Below, piece after piece: positions 53,902 through 64,000 of a stretch of DNA of 64,000 bases. Made by a program: the position numbers and the translations under genes. The stretch's first letter is position 1. Each line of letters begins with the position of its first letter. Source of the stretch: Sclerotinia nivalis (Eukaryota > Ascomycota > Leotiomycetes > Helotiales > Sclerotiniaceae); the NCBI GenBank assembly GCA_029531795.1, contig JAPEIS010000001.1, forward strand, positions 2,170,001-2,234,000, in the 5' to 3' direction. Below the pieces are notes generated by a model. It saw only the letters and a program-made list of their open reading frames with translations. It did no database searches and was not told the origin of the DNA.

Positions 53902-54617
53902 AGTCGGTTAGTCACTTCGGCCGACTACAGGAAAGGGGGCCCTCGAAGAGTACGAGAGTAAAAGTATCACCTCCATTAGGACATTAAAGCCGGCACCAGG
54001 CTTCGAACATAAATCCACGGAGATTTGATACGTTGTGGACTTTAGGCACTCTAAATGACCGGCGTTTTCAAGCTTCGGGAACACAAAAGGGTGCTTGATG
54101 CGCACACAGCGCGTTGAAATGAGAACGTGAAATTGCAGCTGAATGAAGTAAGACATCCGGTTTGTGGGTCATCCCACCATTGCTTTTTATCGAATCAGAT
54201 ATCCTGGGGTTGCTTGTTATGCGTGTTGAAATACCAAACTACAAGAGCACCACCAAATTACATCTCAATTAAATGTCAGATTTGTCGCCCCCAAGAGGCC
54301 ATTTGGAGTTATTATGGGAAGCTCTCGAACAAGGTAACCAATAGATTTTCACAAATAGAAACCACAATTAATTCTCATCTGTTTTAAACTATGGGCTGCT
54401 AGGCATCCATATCATCTTTAGTGGGGCTATACAACATTCGCTTAGCATTCACTTTTGTTGATATTTTAAACTTACTCTTCCTCCATCTTCTTAATCTGCT
54501 CCTTTTGATATCGCAACTCAATAGTTTTTCTGTCAATCTCACATATAAATCAATTAAACCCACTCTTTCGATTTCAAGTGTAAATCAATCCACATCCGCC
54601 ATTCGAATATCGACAAA
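53902..54617. other. Intergenic region
   Basis: 716 bp. AT-rich, with a CT-rich leader (54470-54600) before the surface-protein gene. No other feature seen. Confidence 0.5.
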
Positions 54618-55344
54618 ATGCACTTTTCAAACTCTTTCCTTGTCGCTGGGCTCATTGCCTTTGCCTCAGCATCTCCAGCTCCAGCTCCAGAGCCAACAAC
54701 ACCGACTGCAGCGTATGTCTTGACCTGTTCGCATCTCCCAATACATCCCCCGCAAATCCTTGATTTTTCTTTTCCCTTCTACTAAAATAGCCTTTGCTAT
54801 ATCGCATGCCAGCTCCACTTAAACTAACAGTCTCCCCTCAAGCCAAACCTCAGCTCTAGTTAACGATCTTGAATCTTACATCGTCGCTCTGGCCACCCAA
54901 CCAGCTATGCTTTCAATAGTTTCAAGCCTTGCCACCGATACGGCCGCCCTCAACTCTCTCCAAGCTTTCCAAGAGTCCCTCCAATCCGACATATTGAACG
55001 GCCAAATTCCAAATACAGCCGTCTTGACTGCTTTACCTTCTCCCCTCGCCAGCGTTATTGGATCAGTCTACACAGTAGAAATGAGCATCTTCAGCAAAGA
55101 TGGATTTGGCGATTTGGTGGCAAGCGCAACTGCGACTGAAGCTGCCACTGCGTCGGATACTGGTGCGGCAAAGACTGCGACTGCAACTCAAAATACTTCG
55201 GCGAGTGGAAGTGGAACTGCAAGCGCAAGCTCGACTGGTCCTGCGACAGTAGAGAAGGGTGCTGCTGGTGCATTAGGCGTTGATATGTTGAGGATCTGTG
55301 GAGGTTTGGCGGTTGGTGTTGTGGGTGCTATTATGGCTTTGTAG
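54618..55344 (+). CDS. Secreted, probably GPI-anchored Ser/Thr-rich surface protein
   Basis: Exons 54618-54712 and 54831-55344 (118-nt intron, branch ACTAAC, acceptor ACAG) encode 202 residues. A signal peptide (MHFSNSFLVAGLIAFASASP) is followed by PAPAPEPTTP. The central domain (LVNDLESYIVALATQPAMLS then NSLQAFQESLQSDILNGQIP and AVLTALPSPLASVIGSVYTV) is helical and resembles small fungal secreted proteins with no assigned function. A 60-residue Thr/Ala/Ser/Gly-rich stalk, probably O-glycosylated, ends in a hydrophobic tail (LRICGGLAVGVVGAIMAL), the pattern of a GPI signal. The protein has no catalytic motif that I can see. Confidence 0.82.
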
Positions 55345-58300
55345 GGGAGCAAGCACGTGGTGCTATATCCATGACTCATGCGATCTAACACATTCCAAGG
55401 TTTTTCTAGCTTCTGGAGGCTTAAGTCTTTTATTAATGATGTTTATAATAATAGCGTTGACGATAAATATAGTCAATACTTCAAATGTTCCTCCGTATGT
55501 CTCTGTGATACTGTGGATTATTGATACTTCACCGCAGCTTTTCGAATGGATTTTGAAGTCTCTTTCAACCGAACTATCATTTGTGCTTGGATTGTGTTGG
55601 CTATTAACCAAGTGATGGCAAACCGTGTAGGGACCATAGTTTTGGGCACCGGAAATCGCCAATAACCAGTAGTTCTCGAACTCTCAAGTTTGATCAGCGT
55701 CATGCTTTTCTGGTCTTGATTATTAGCGACACTTATCAACCATGACGCGGCCGGTGTCTAGCAGACCTTCTGAACAAGTTCAGACTGCAGTCCGTATTAT
55801 TAGAAAAGCCACATATTTTGCTTCAAGAACTTGTGTCTCATCTTAAAGTACTTTATTTTTAACTGCCTAAAACGTGCCAGGACATCAAACAATATCAGTT
55901 ACTACTCCAAATCGCAACCTCTGAATCCTCATCTTACTACCACCAAAGATAACGCTATCCCGCACGACAAAGCATAGCAACTAAGACCTACGTTGTGGAG
56001 TTAGTGACCTATTAACTCTTGAATATGCCATCCATGTTTTCATTAGCTGCACCAGCAAAATAAAAATCTTCGGAATGTGGAAGCATCGATTCGGTTCTGG
56101 CATATCCTTTTCATTTGCTGCAGACAAAATTAGAACTTGCACAGTATATAGTGACCATCTATTATAAATAGCTGTAGCTGTTTCGGGCTGTGGTACATGA
56201 TTCAGGACCTGAACAAAACAGCATACATCACATTCCATCCTGTTGCATGAAACGCCGAACCAACACAATGTCAATGACACGGTTTTACGGATCCATATTC
56301 AGCCAGTCCATCTTATTCTTTTAACAAGGTTGTATTATCAAAGTCTGGTATCATAGAAACCAATAGGATGCCTCGGCCGTGCCTCTCGGGATGAGACTAT
56401 TCAACCAAATAGAAAGCACAAAAGTAACTCATCGAGGGGTATGATCAGACCAACAGGTGGACTTACGTCACTTTCATAGCCTCGTTTCGAAGAGTAGCAT
56501 CGATTGCAATCTGACATGGTTCCTTGCGGCACGGCATCGTGTATCTATATGTCGATCGTGTGAGCTCACCTACAGAGATTCTAGCTTCTTGGCAGGGATC
56601 GCTAATCTATATACCTGTTGTATAAGCTCATTCAGAGAAAAGCTAGTCCCTTGGCACATAACGACATCACTTACACGTAACTTCATAGTTCATAGATACA
56701 TGTAAAATTGATCTTGAGTATCTAATATGTCCCGCCACACTGAATATCCGTGTCGGCGACGTTCCAGTGATATGATTTAAGCCAACATTTGTGCTATACC
56801 GCTTTTCCTATGTCAATATCTCTAGGTTAGAGAAAACTAGGAATCATTATTGGAGAATTACTTGTTGAACAGTTATCTCTTTGGGAGCCTGTTTGCTTTT
56901 GGATTTTTTTACGTACTTCTACTCGGGCGTAGTTTACTGCAGATAAGACGATTTCTGAATTTGGAAATTCTCACATGATGAAACCTCTTCTCCATTGCAA
57001 GAAATGCAAAGCTTTCCTACTTTGTGTCGACACCACCTTTAATCTCTTACCTATTCTCAGGAACCAGAGAGCGTTGCACTACAATGACTGTTGAACTTGA
57101 CTTTTGATTGAGCCACTTAACTTTGGGGAAGCGATTACTAAAGAGTAAACGTGGAGACGCCAAACTGGAGGGAAGTACGTGAGCGTAGTAGAATATGTGA
57201 TGAAAAACAGCGTAAGGTCGCAAACAGGATTCATATCATAGAAGAGAGCTTACAACAGAAAAATGAGCTGATATAACCTTGTAGATAGACAACAGTTTGG
57301 AAGAACAACGCGAAAGCAAAATTAAAGAGGAGTTGGCCAGTGGAAATGTGAGATTACATCGGCATGATTATGGCCTAATATATACCTTTTTTTTTCCTAC
57401 TAGAAAGACAAATATGTCGACTTCTATACTGAACGGCTATGCCTATGGTGGTTGTGAATGGGTCGACCACCAGGTCTATACCGCGCGCAGTAAATTGGAC
57501 AAAAGGCCACTCGGTCCGTCCGCTGCGGATGACTGCACGAAAGCGAAGAGTTAAAGGAAGCAACAGATAGGTTACATTTAGTTTTCATGACCTGTGAGAG
57601 TGAAAGCAAAGCTGGCATGATATGGTATCCATCTGGGAATGAAGGAGTCGAGCGAAGTGTTTAGCTGAAAGATGATCTTTTCTTTTTTTGAGAAAGACAG
57701 AATCATAATTAGCAAATTTGTTCAATCAACTCATTGATTGTAAAACAAGTCTGCTAAAATCGGGCTTGCGTGTTTTTTGAACATGCCCGCACGCACTACG
57801 GCATAGATAATTGCAAATACGGATGTGTGTCATGCACCTCATCAAGGGACGTAGTACCCCTTTTGGCCCAATATCTGACCTTAATACTGAATTTTGAAAA
57901 AAGCCGATGCAAACCAGGACTGTCGCTTTGGAGCTGTGTGACAATTTGTCCGGTCGACGTGATTTTAGCCAGGTCTGCTGACCTATATTTTGGAAGCCTG
58001 CAAGGTCTCATTGGCAATATTGACTTTTGATTTCATCTTTACTAAGCTCGGGCCTTGTATCATTAGAAATCAAAATTACAGACCTTAGTCGCTACCGATG
58101 GCCTGTTCTTTTGGCAGAGTCAAGGCCGATGCGTAGTTATTCTGGATAAACTTGCGAGATCGTAGCAACGAAGACTCAACCTAGACCATGGGAACTTTGC
58201 AGGTCGAGCCGCCTGCTGTCGCGATTTCAGAACTTTCTGGATATATAGGAAGGTCGCGATGACACAGGTGAAATAGAAATATGTATACAGCGACACAAAG

Positions 58301-58367
58301 TTAAACAGCCATCTCAAACACTTCAATACTTCAGCCATCATCATTTTAACCAATAAAAGAACTAATA
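55345..58367. other. Gene-poor region
   Basis: About 3 kb without a supported gene. It contains a short degenerate tandem repeat (56519-56650, listed) and scattered ORFs under 100 codons on both strands. No transposon ends or coding remnants recognised. Confidence 0.5.
56519..56650. repeat. Degenerate tandem repeat, unit about 62-66 bp
   Basis: Two imperfect copies share the order TTGGCA..., ATCTATAT..., GTGAGCTCA or ATAAGCTCA, CAGAGA and CTAGC/CTAGT (about 56519-56584 and 56585-56646); a third, more diverged copy begins with CCCTTGGCACATAACG. Many mismatches and small gaps. Origin unknown. Confidence 0.45.
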
Positions 58368-58910
58368 ATGTCTTCCGGATCAAACCGGCATATCAACGTT
58401 CTCGACAAGGACGAACGAAAAGGAAAGATTAGCAATTCTGGTAGCGTCCGCTCCAACAACGGTAAGAAGACAGAACTCGGGGCGCCACCCAAGGAAGAGA
58501 ATCGTGCAAAATCTAAGGACAACCCTCCTTCAAGAAAGCGCTCGGATTCTCAAGTATCAGGAAAAGACTCGGTGAGATCCCAATGGTCTTCAGATTGCGA
58601 ACTCCCAGACGGTGTTACGAGCGCGACAGATCTAGCTTGCCATCGAAAACTGGCAAGTCGTCAATCCTCAAGTAACAGCTCGCCACCTCGGCGTTCCCCA
58701 CCTAAACTGCAAAGGGAGAAGTCCCTAGACTCATTTTCTTCTTTGAGTGAAACGCCGAGTGAAAAAATTGAATCAGATATCACACACATACGAATGAAGA
58801 AGGGATGGCTGGACCTGAGAATTCGAGCGGACAGGGAGAAGGACACCGTATATGACCGGCAAATCGTAGAATTAAAACGTGAGTTGAGGCAACTTCGTCG
58901 GAGAAGTTAA
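58368..58910 (+). CDS. Disordered orphan protein, Ser/Arg/Lys-rich
   Basis: Single open frame of 180 residues from ATG 58368 (MSSGSNRHINVLDKDERKGK). The composition is highly charged and polar throughout, with Ser/Arg/Pro-rich patches (NPPSRKRSDSQVSGKDSVRS, SRQSSSNSSPPRRSPPK). A predicted helix closes the protein (VYDRQIVELKRELRQLRRR). No family recognised. It lies in an otherwise gene-poor stretch, and no intron or homology supports it; the frame is longer than expected by chance and codon use looks protein-like. Confidence 0.5.
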   Translation: MSSGSNRHINVLDKDERKGKISNSGSVRSNNGKKTELGAPPKEENRAKSKDNPPSRKRSDSQVSGKDSVRSQWSSDCELPDGVTSATDLACHRKLASRQSSSNSSPPRRSPPKLQREKSLDSFSSLSETPSEKIESDITHIRMKKGWLDLRIRADREKDTVYDRQIVELKRELRQLRRRS

Positions 58911-61770
58911 TCCAGCGTCGACAACGAGGAATGGTACAATAATATTTCCACAGCAAAACATTTAAATCATCTTCCTCTCTTGCTATCCCCGAAGCAAGAT
59001 ATATGTTTTCATGAGAGAGCAAAGATTTGTAAACTGGAACCGTATTCTGGCTGGTTGCAAGAAGGCTACTGAAATCGTGGAGCCTTTAGGCCTTTTGTAG
59101 AATCGGAACGTTGGAATGGTGTACGAGCAACTCAAGCCTCTTGGAACCTTGAGGCTTTTGGAAACAGCTGAGTATTCGAATAATGTATAGACCACAGCAA
59201 GTTCTGGGGCGGAGGGCGTGCATCACAACCCTGGAGTTCAAGAATTCAGAATGTCTGTAAATTTTTCCATCTTTGGTAGAAGAGAAAAACACCAACTGTT
59301 ACAGCAGCATCATTTATCGAGTGAAAATGCAATGTGACACGTAATAGCTAAGACCCAAATTCTCGAGCTTATTGGGATCAAAATGCTTGAGGCCTTGCAG
59401 ATGCGACAGGTATCTTGGCATCATACTGAATGGTATAGCTCATCAATGCTATCAATTACTGTATGAGTGATTAATTTAGTATGCAATGTACATGCAAAGC
59501 GAATAAGAACTTAAATGAGGAGTATGCCCTAACGATGAGGTCTTCAGTAGACATGTAGTGCGGCACCAGCCTACAAGTAGGACTAAGTGAGAAGTGTCTA
59601 ATGCATTGGTGTGAATTTGAGTTTGTGAGTGCAGTCGTCACCAGGAGAATTGCGAAATTATTGCGAGAACTTTATTTCGAGTGTCAAGAACTTGGCAGCC
59701 ATGCTAGTTCTGCGAAATCAGTGATTTCGTCAGCCCCCGTTCTCAGTCCGTCTCAGGCTCTCAGCAAATATTGGCACCTGTCTATTGTCGCCTTGTCTAC
59801 TCGAACTTGGATATCCTGGCGATGAGGAAATGAATACCCCATGTTTCCCTTTGCTTCAACATTTTTGAACGATAATGACGACCGAGAAGGAAGAATGGAA
59901 TTCCTGGTAGTGATGAAGCCAGCCGGTACAGACATTTCTCTTCGATGAAACAAAGATCGACAAGCCGAGTCTCGCAAATTTTCATTGCGCTCAACCTCAT
60001 GTTGGTAGCTGTCTCAACTCAAGAATGCCCAAAGAATTGCAGAAGTTTGTAACATCGAGTTGCCATAGCATTTTTGAATCTCCAAGTCCATAGATAATAA
60101 TAGGAACGTGGAATAATTCTACGCCCAACAAACAAATGGCATCCACAAAGCCTAGAATCCATCAGAAACATAAGCTTGCTCTTCCTCGCTTATTACCATG
60201 TCAAGCAAGATTGTTGTTAATTTGGATATGTGACCAGGCAAGGAGAACTCCACCAGGTCATTTAAATCGTGAAATCTTGCGAAAGATGGTTGAGATCACT
60301 CGCTGGACAAACAGTACAATGTTATACTCTATGTACAGTTGTGTACATAATAGTTCTAGGGTAAACTCACAGAGTCACAACGCTTAATAAGGATTAGTAA
60401 TTTGGTCTATGCATCAATTTAGCAAAAGGGGAACAGAACTTCATTCCCGTGATCGGGGTATAATAGGAAAAGTTACAACCGAAACCCATTTGCTGTATTG
60501 AGCGATACCCCGTAGATAGAAGCCATCTTCTGGAAATCATCCTCTGTGCGCGAGTGGACACTGTATATGTATGGTATGCTCCTGGTTGGCCACATCATTT
60601 TTAATTTCGTATTTCAAGGTTTAATCAAAACAGTAAAAGTTAAACAACATTTTGAATTTCACCGCACCGAAGCTTATAATACAAGACATTAGAGTCGGTA
60701 AGTACACAATACTCGGTTTGAGCCTTGACACACCTGAAGATGTTTCTCTGCGTTTAGACTGTGGTTGGTAAAACTATTCATGCTTTACTTATTGTGATTG
60801 AGTCAATATGTGCATTGCTACTCCGAGTCCTGTTTATTGGCGGTGCCAAAGCTAAACTTTTGTTTACTTGCAGTTTGCAGCACCACTAGGTTCTATCTTG
60901 GTACTGCTAGTCCTATAAAGTAAGCTAAGCTATCTGTTTTCCGTAAGGCTCAGGTACCATTTCAATTAGCACCTATTACCCCTGTAGACCAATGCATTAA
61001 TACATCTTAGAATTAAGGTTATCCATAGGATCTACTCGAAATGCGAAACCTATTCGGAAGTTGAAGCCGACTTCGTTGAAGGGTTTAACCGACAGAAGTT
61101 TCTTCATCAGTTACTATCATTCCTCTCTTACAACTATTAGACAATATCAACAACACAAACAAATTCTATAAACGAAGAGTTCTATTCTTACTCAGCCATG
61201 AGGATGCATTGAATCATTAAACACCATTCAAGTCGAGCCACTTTTTTGTATGGATGGAAGGGTAAATATAACCCTGTCATCCTCATTTCTTTTAAGCATG
61301 GTCTAACAGCTGCGCTTCCAACACAATCCTCGAATCACAACATTTATAATCCACAAGCTAACTCGTCTAAATCTAATATCTCCGAAAAAGGCCTCCGCCT
61401 TATCCTCATCAACCAAATCTTACACCAAATTCACCCAAATCTCTTAACGATGTGTCGCATTTGTACCGTGTATCCAAGCCTTAGCGTCCACTCCTCCCTA
61501 AAGTATAATTTTATCCCAACCTAGAGCCCCCATAAGTAAGAAGTGGTGCTGCCAAGCCCAATGGCACATGCACTGGTAAGTTTGGGAAATGAGGGTAGTT
61601 TAAGTATCGGATCCTCTTCTTCTCGTATTTCTTCTTCTCCCTTTCACTCTTACAACCACACCAAAATAATAAAAGAAAATCTCTCTTTTTCTTCTCTCTC
61701 AATATAATTTTTGTATCTTTGATACTGTCCATTCTTTGATTTAGTCATTCACTCAAAACCCAATATCATA
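58911..61770. other. Gene-poor region
   Basis: About 2.9 kb with only short ORFs. The last 150 bp before 61771 are strongly CT-rich (TTCTTCTC repeats), as in leaders of highly expressed fungal genes. Nothing else supported. Confidence 0.5.
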
Positions 61771-62670
61771 ATGCGTTACCAATTCATCTCCGCCGCCATT
61801 TTGGCCTCCATCTCCTCTGTCTTTGCCCAAACCGCCGGCTTCGACGCCATCTCTGTACCAACCAACGGTCAAGTTATCAAGGTTGGAGATGTTTTGGATA
61901 TCACCTGGGCTCCTAATGCCGTTTCCGGAACTGTTACCATCAAGCTCTTGGAGGGTGCTACTCCAGCTACCTTGAACTACGATCCTGTCATCGTTGCTAG
62001 TGAGTATACTTCCTATTATTGAAGACGAGGACAATCGTGCTGACAAACATACTTAGACTCCATCAACAACTTGGATGGATCATACAAGTGGACCATCCCA
62101 GCTTCCGTTGGCAGCTTCGAAACCTACGGAATTGCCATTATCCTCGATTCCGATGTCAACACCTTCCAATGGTCATTCCCATTCAAGATCCAAGCCGCTG
62201 CTGCCTCTTCCTCATCCATCATCGTCTCCACCACCGCCTCATCGTCTGCCGCTCCCTCTACCACCTCCGCTGCATTCACCAGCATCTCCGGTATTCCAGG
62301 TGGATGCAACCCAGCTCACCCAGGATCATGCCCAAGTTCCTACTTCAGCACCGTTCCAGCATCATCCACCACCGCTGCATTCACTAGCATCTCCGGTATC
62401 CCAGGTGGATGCAACCCAGCTCACCCTGGATCATGCCCAAGCTCCTACTTCAGCACTGTCACAACAGCTACCTCTACAGCAGCTGCAGCTCCTACCGTTG
62501 CCCCAGCCACTAATGGAACCGCCTCCAACGCAACCTACACTGCTCCTTCCGGCACCAACGCTACCAAGACTGGTCCTAGCATCGTTGAGGCCACTGGCGC
62601 TGGTTCAGCCAACATTGCCACTGGTTCCTTCGCCTTGTTGGGTGGCCTTTTCGCTGCTTTCATGTTGTAA
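61771..62670 (+). CDS. GPI-anchored Ser/Thr-rich cell-wall protein (Kre9/Knh1-like N-terminal domain)
   Basis: Exons 61771-61999 and 62057-62670 (57-nt intron, donor GTGAGT) encode 280 residues. A signal peptide ([20 protein letters not shown]) precedes a beta-sandwich domain of the Ser-Thr-rich GPI-anchored family ([69 protein letters not shown]). A low-complexity Ser/Ala/Thr stalk holds two 29-residue repeats, each with two Cys. The end [20 protein letters not shown] is a GPI signal, with the omega site likely in the GAGSAN stretch. N-glycosylation sites NGT, NAT and NAT precede it. Such proteins sit in the cell wall or plasma membrane and are thought to help beta-glucan assembly or surface structure. 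Confidence 0.92.
62269..62460 (+). repeat. Two 29-residue coding repeats with paired cysteines
   Basis: Copies at 62269-62355 and 62374-62460 encode the same 29 residues, [20 protein letters not shown] followed by CPSSYFSTV, separated by PASSTT. At DNA level they differ at a few silent positions. The conserved core is [12 protein letters not shown]. Confidence 0.95.
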
Positions 62671-64000
62671 ATCATTTCTTTCCACACCGTCAAGATTTCA
62701 GATATAGTACATAATGCCATGGTAAATATATATCAACTTGTATCATCGGTAGATAAAATTATTTGCATCGGGTTGCATATCTGGGATCATAGAAATACAA
62801 GGGACATATACAACGCATTGTGCGGCGTCAGACAGCAATACATCTGTCGTCGAGTTTGGTTTTTGGTGCGAATTTAAAGCTTCTGGTTACATAGGATTAT
62901 AGGGTCAACAATGTCATGATAAACTTCTTCTACATACCCATCATACTTTTTTAAGAGTACCGCATGTTATTTGTTTAATGATGGATTGACTTAGGGGATC
63001 ATTGTTGAAGAGGTTTAGCATTTAGAATAATGAATAAGTGAGCATTTTTAATAATTTTATTCGTCTGCATTCATGTGATAATAAGTGGTCTTTTGCATAG
63101 TGCTTGTGATACGTGTGATAACTTTGCTCAAGTCAGTTGAAATATGTTTTGTGGGCGTGCAAAAGTGAAATGGTTAGGTAAGTCTTACCTAGTCAGATGC
63201 AATAAATCACTTACACTTCCTTGTTCAACAGCATGAACTCCTTCATCTCAGATTCTCAACCATCTAATACAGCCTATTCATCAATCAGGCGCAGCAGAGC
63301 CCATCAAACATAATCCATCTTGATGTACCAAAGCTCCAAATCCTCATGCTTTCATTTCATCTATTGTGAACCCTTACATTTGGTAACGATGAGAATGAAT
63401 CGGATCAAAATTTGGAAAATCTATTACCAGTGGCATATCTAGTAACCTAGAATAATAAAGTTCGGAACAGTTTCATGGTATTTAAGAATCATTAGGGTAC
63501 TGAATGTATTTTACCCTTCCAGTCAATGGAACTTTCAATGGAGTTTTTATATTACCACTATCACAGGAAAACTATGTATCTTATATAAATAATAGTAATA
63601 AAAGGACTTTGTTGATTGTTCAAAGGTCCATCGACTTTACGGGATGAAAACCAAGTCCTTTCTTTGTGAGAATCTAAAATCAATTGAACTGCAAAACTTC
63701 GTGTAGAACTATTATATATACAGACTCCTTTACGAGTATAAAATACCATCTCAACTTACAACATTTATCTGGGTGTCTAGATGTCAGTGTATAGGAGATG
63801 GTAGTGGTGGGGTTGGCGTTGGGATTAAGTTTGAGTTTGGAACGTGGAAGGGGAGGAACAGCGGACATGTCCTCAAAACCACCTTTCGATGCAGCAATAT
63901 CACAAGGTGTATGTAAAAGCAACCAGCCCAAGCCATATCATTTTGAACTCATATGATGGTCCGTCACATCATATTCAATGCTTAGACGTAACTGGTGCAG
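62671..64000. other. Non-coding right end of window
   Basis: 1.33 kb after the cell-wall protein. A minus-strand frame at 63680-63931 could be the beginning of a gene (from ATG 63870, MSAVPPLPRSKLKLNPNANP) but has no recognisable continuation, so I do not call it. Confidence 0.5.

Noticed and set aside
57297..57554. 85-codon plus-strand ORF
   Set aside because: No family, signal peptide or splice extension; likely chance.
62075..62707. 210- and 122-codon ORFs overlapping the cell-wall protein in other frames
   Set aside because: Out-of-frame shadows of a low-complexity coding exon.
63680..63931. Possible first exon of a gene at the right edge, minus strand
   Set aside because: Proline/asparagine-rich start with no recognisable domain and an uncertain donor; insufficient evidence.

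Overview
This window is nuclear DNA of a filamentous ascomycete. The evidence is many short spliceosomal introns (about 48-140 nt, GT...AG, CTRAY-like branch points 10-20 nt before the acceptor), gene spacing of roughly one gene per 2-3 kb, and clear ascomycete orthologues. Gene content and base composition suggest Leotiomycetes of the Botrytis/Sclerotinia kind; that placement is inference. I see no virus, CRISPR array, rRNA gene or complete transposon. Exon boundaries were worked out by hand from reading frame, splice consensus and recalled protein families.

Layout. 0-4 kb: 5' three quarters of the mitochondrial carbamoyl-phosphate synthase large subunit (CPA2, minus strand, cut by the left edge), with an unusual intron cluster. 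6.6-10.5 kb: a small unknown protein, a FAHD1-like hydrolase, and the divergent pair 3-hydroxyanthranilate dioxygenase (BNA1) and a CTR copper transporter. 11.3 kb: a decayed tRNA-Ile(UAU). 12.4-13.6 kb: a Ser-rich unknown. 15.5-19.1 kb: divergent NPL4 and SEC66, both connected with the ER. 20-26 kb: a small unknown, ORC3, and a mitochondrial PPR protein (CIA84-like?) whose frame is broken. 26.5-29.4 kb: a G-patch protein and the cytosolic phenylalanyl-tRNA synthetase alpha subunit. 30.6-34.2 kb: a 2EXR protein, a DUF1746/Dsc4-like membrane protein and RCL1. 35-37.2 kb: a PWWP chromatin protein. 37.9-44.7 kb: the intronless spliceosomal helicase BRR2. 45.1-48.5 kb: a coiled-coil unknown and the clamp-loader subunit RFC2. 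49.9-53.9 kb: a DUF2417 membrane hydrolase divergent from the PP2A methylesterase PPE1. 54.6-64 kb: a gene-poor stretch with two GPI-type cell-surface proteins and one disordered orphan.

Most genes are unrelated housekeeping genes rather than a pathway. Some share divergent promoters (BNA1/CTR, NPL4/SEC66, ORC3/PPR, BRR2/coiled-coil, DUF2417/PPE1). Three nuclear genes (ORC3, RFC2, PWWP) each carry an ACGCGT box within 100 bp of the start codon. I found no complete undescribed system. The most unusual structure is inside CPA2: an 893-nt intron built of a degenerate 18-bp tandem repeat, a 17-nt microexon, and a 50-nt intron that appears to end in TG instead of AG.
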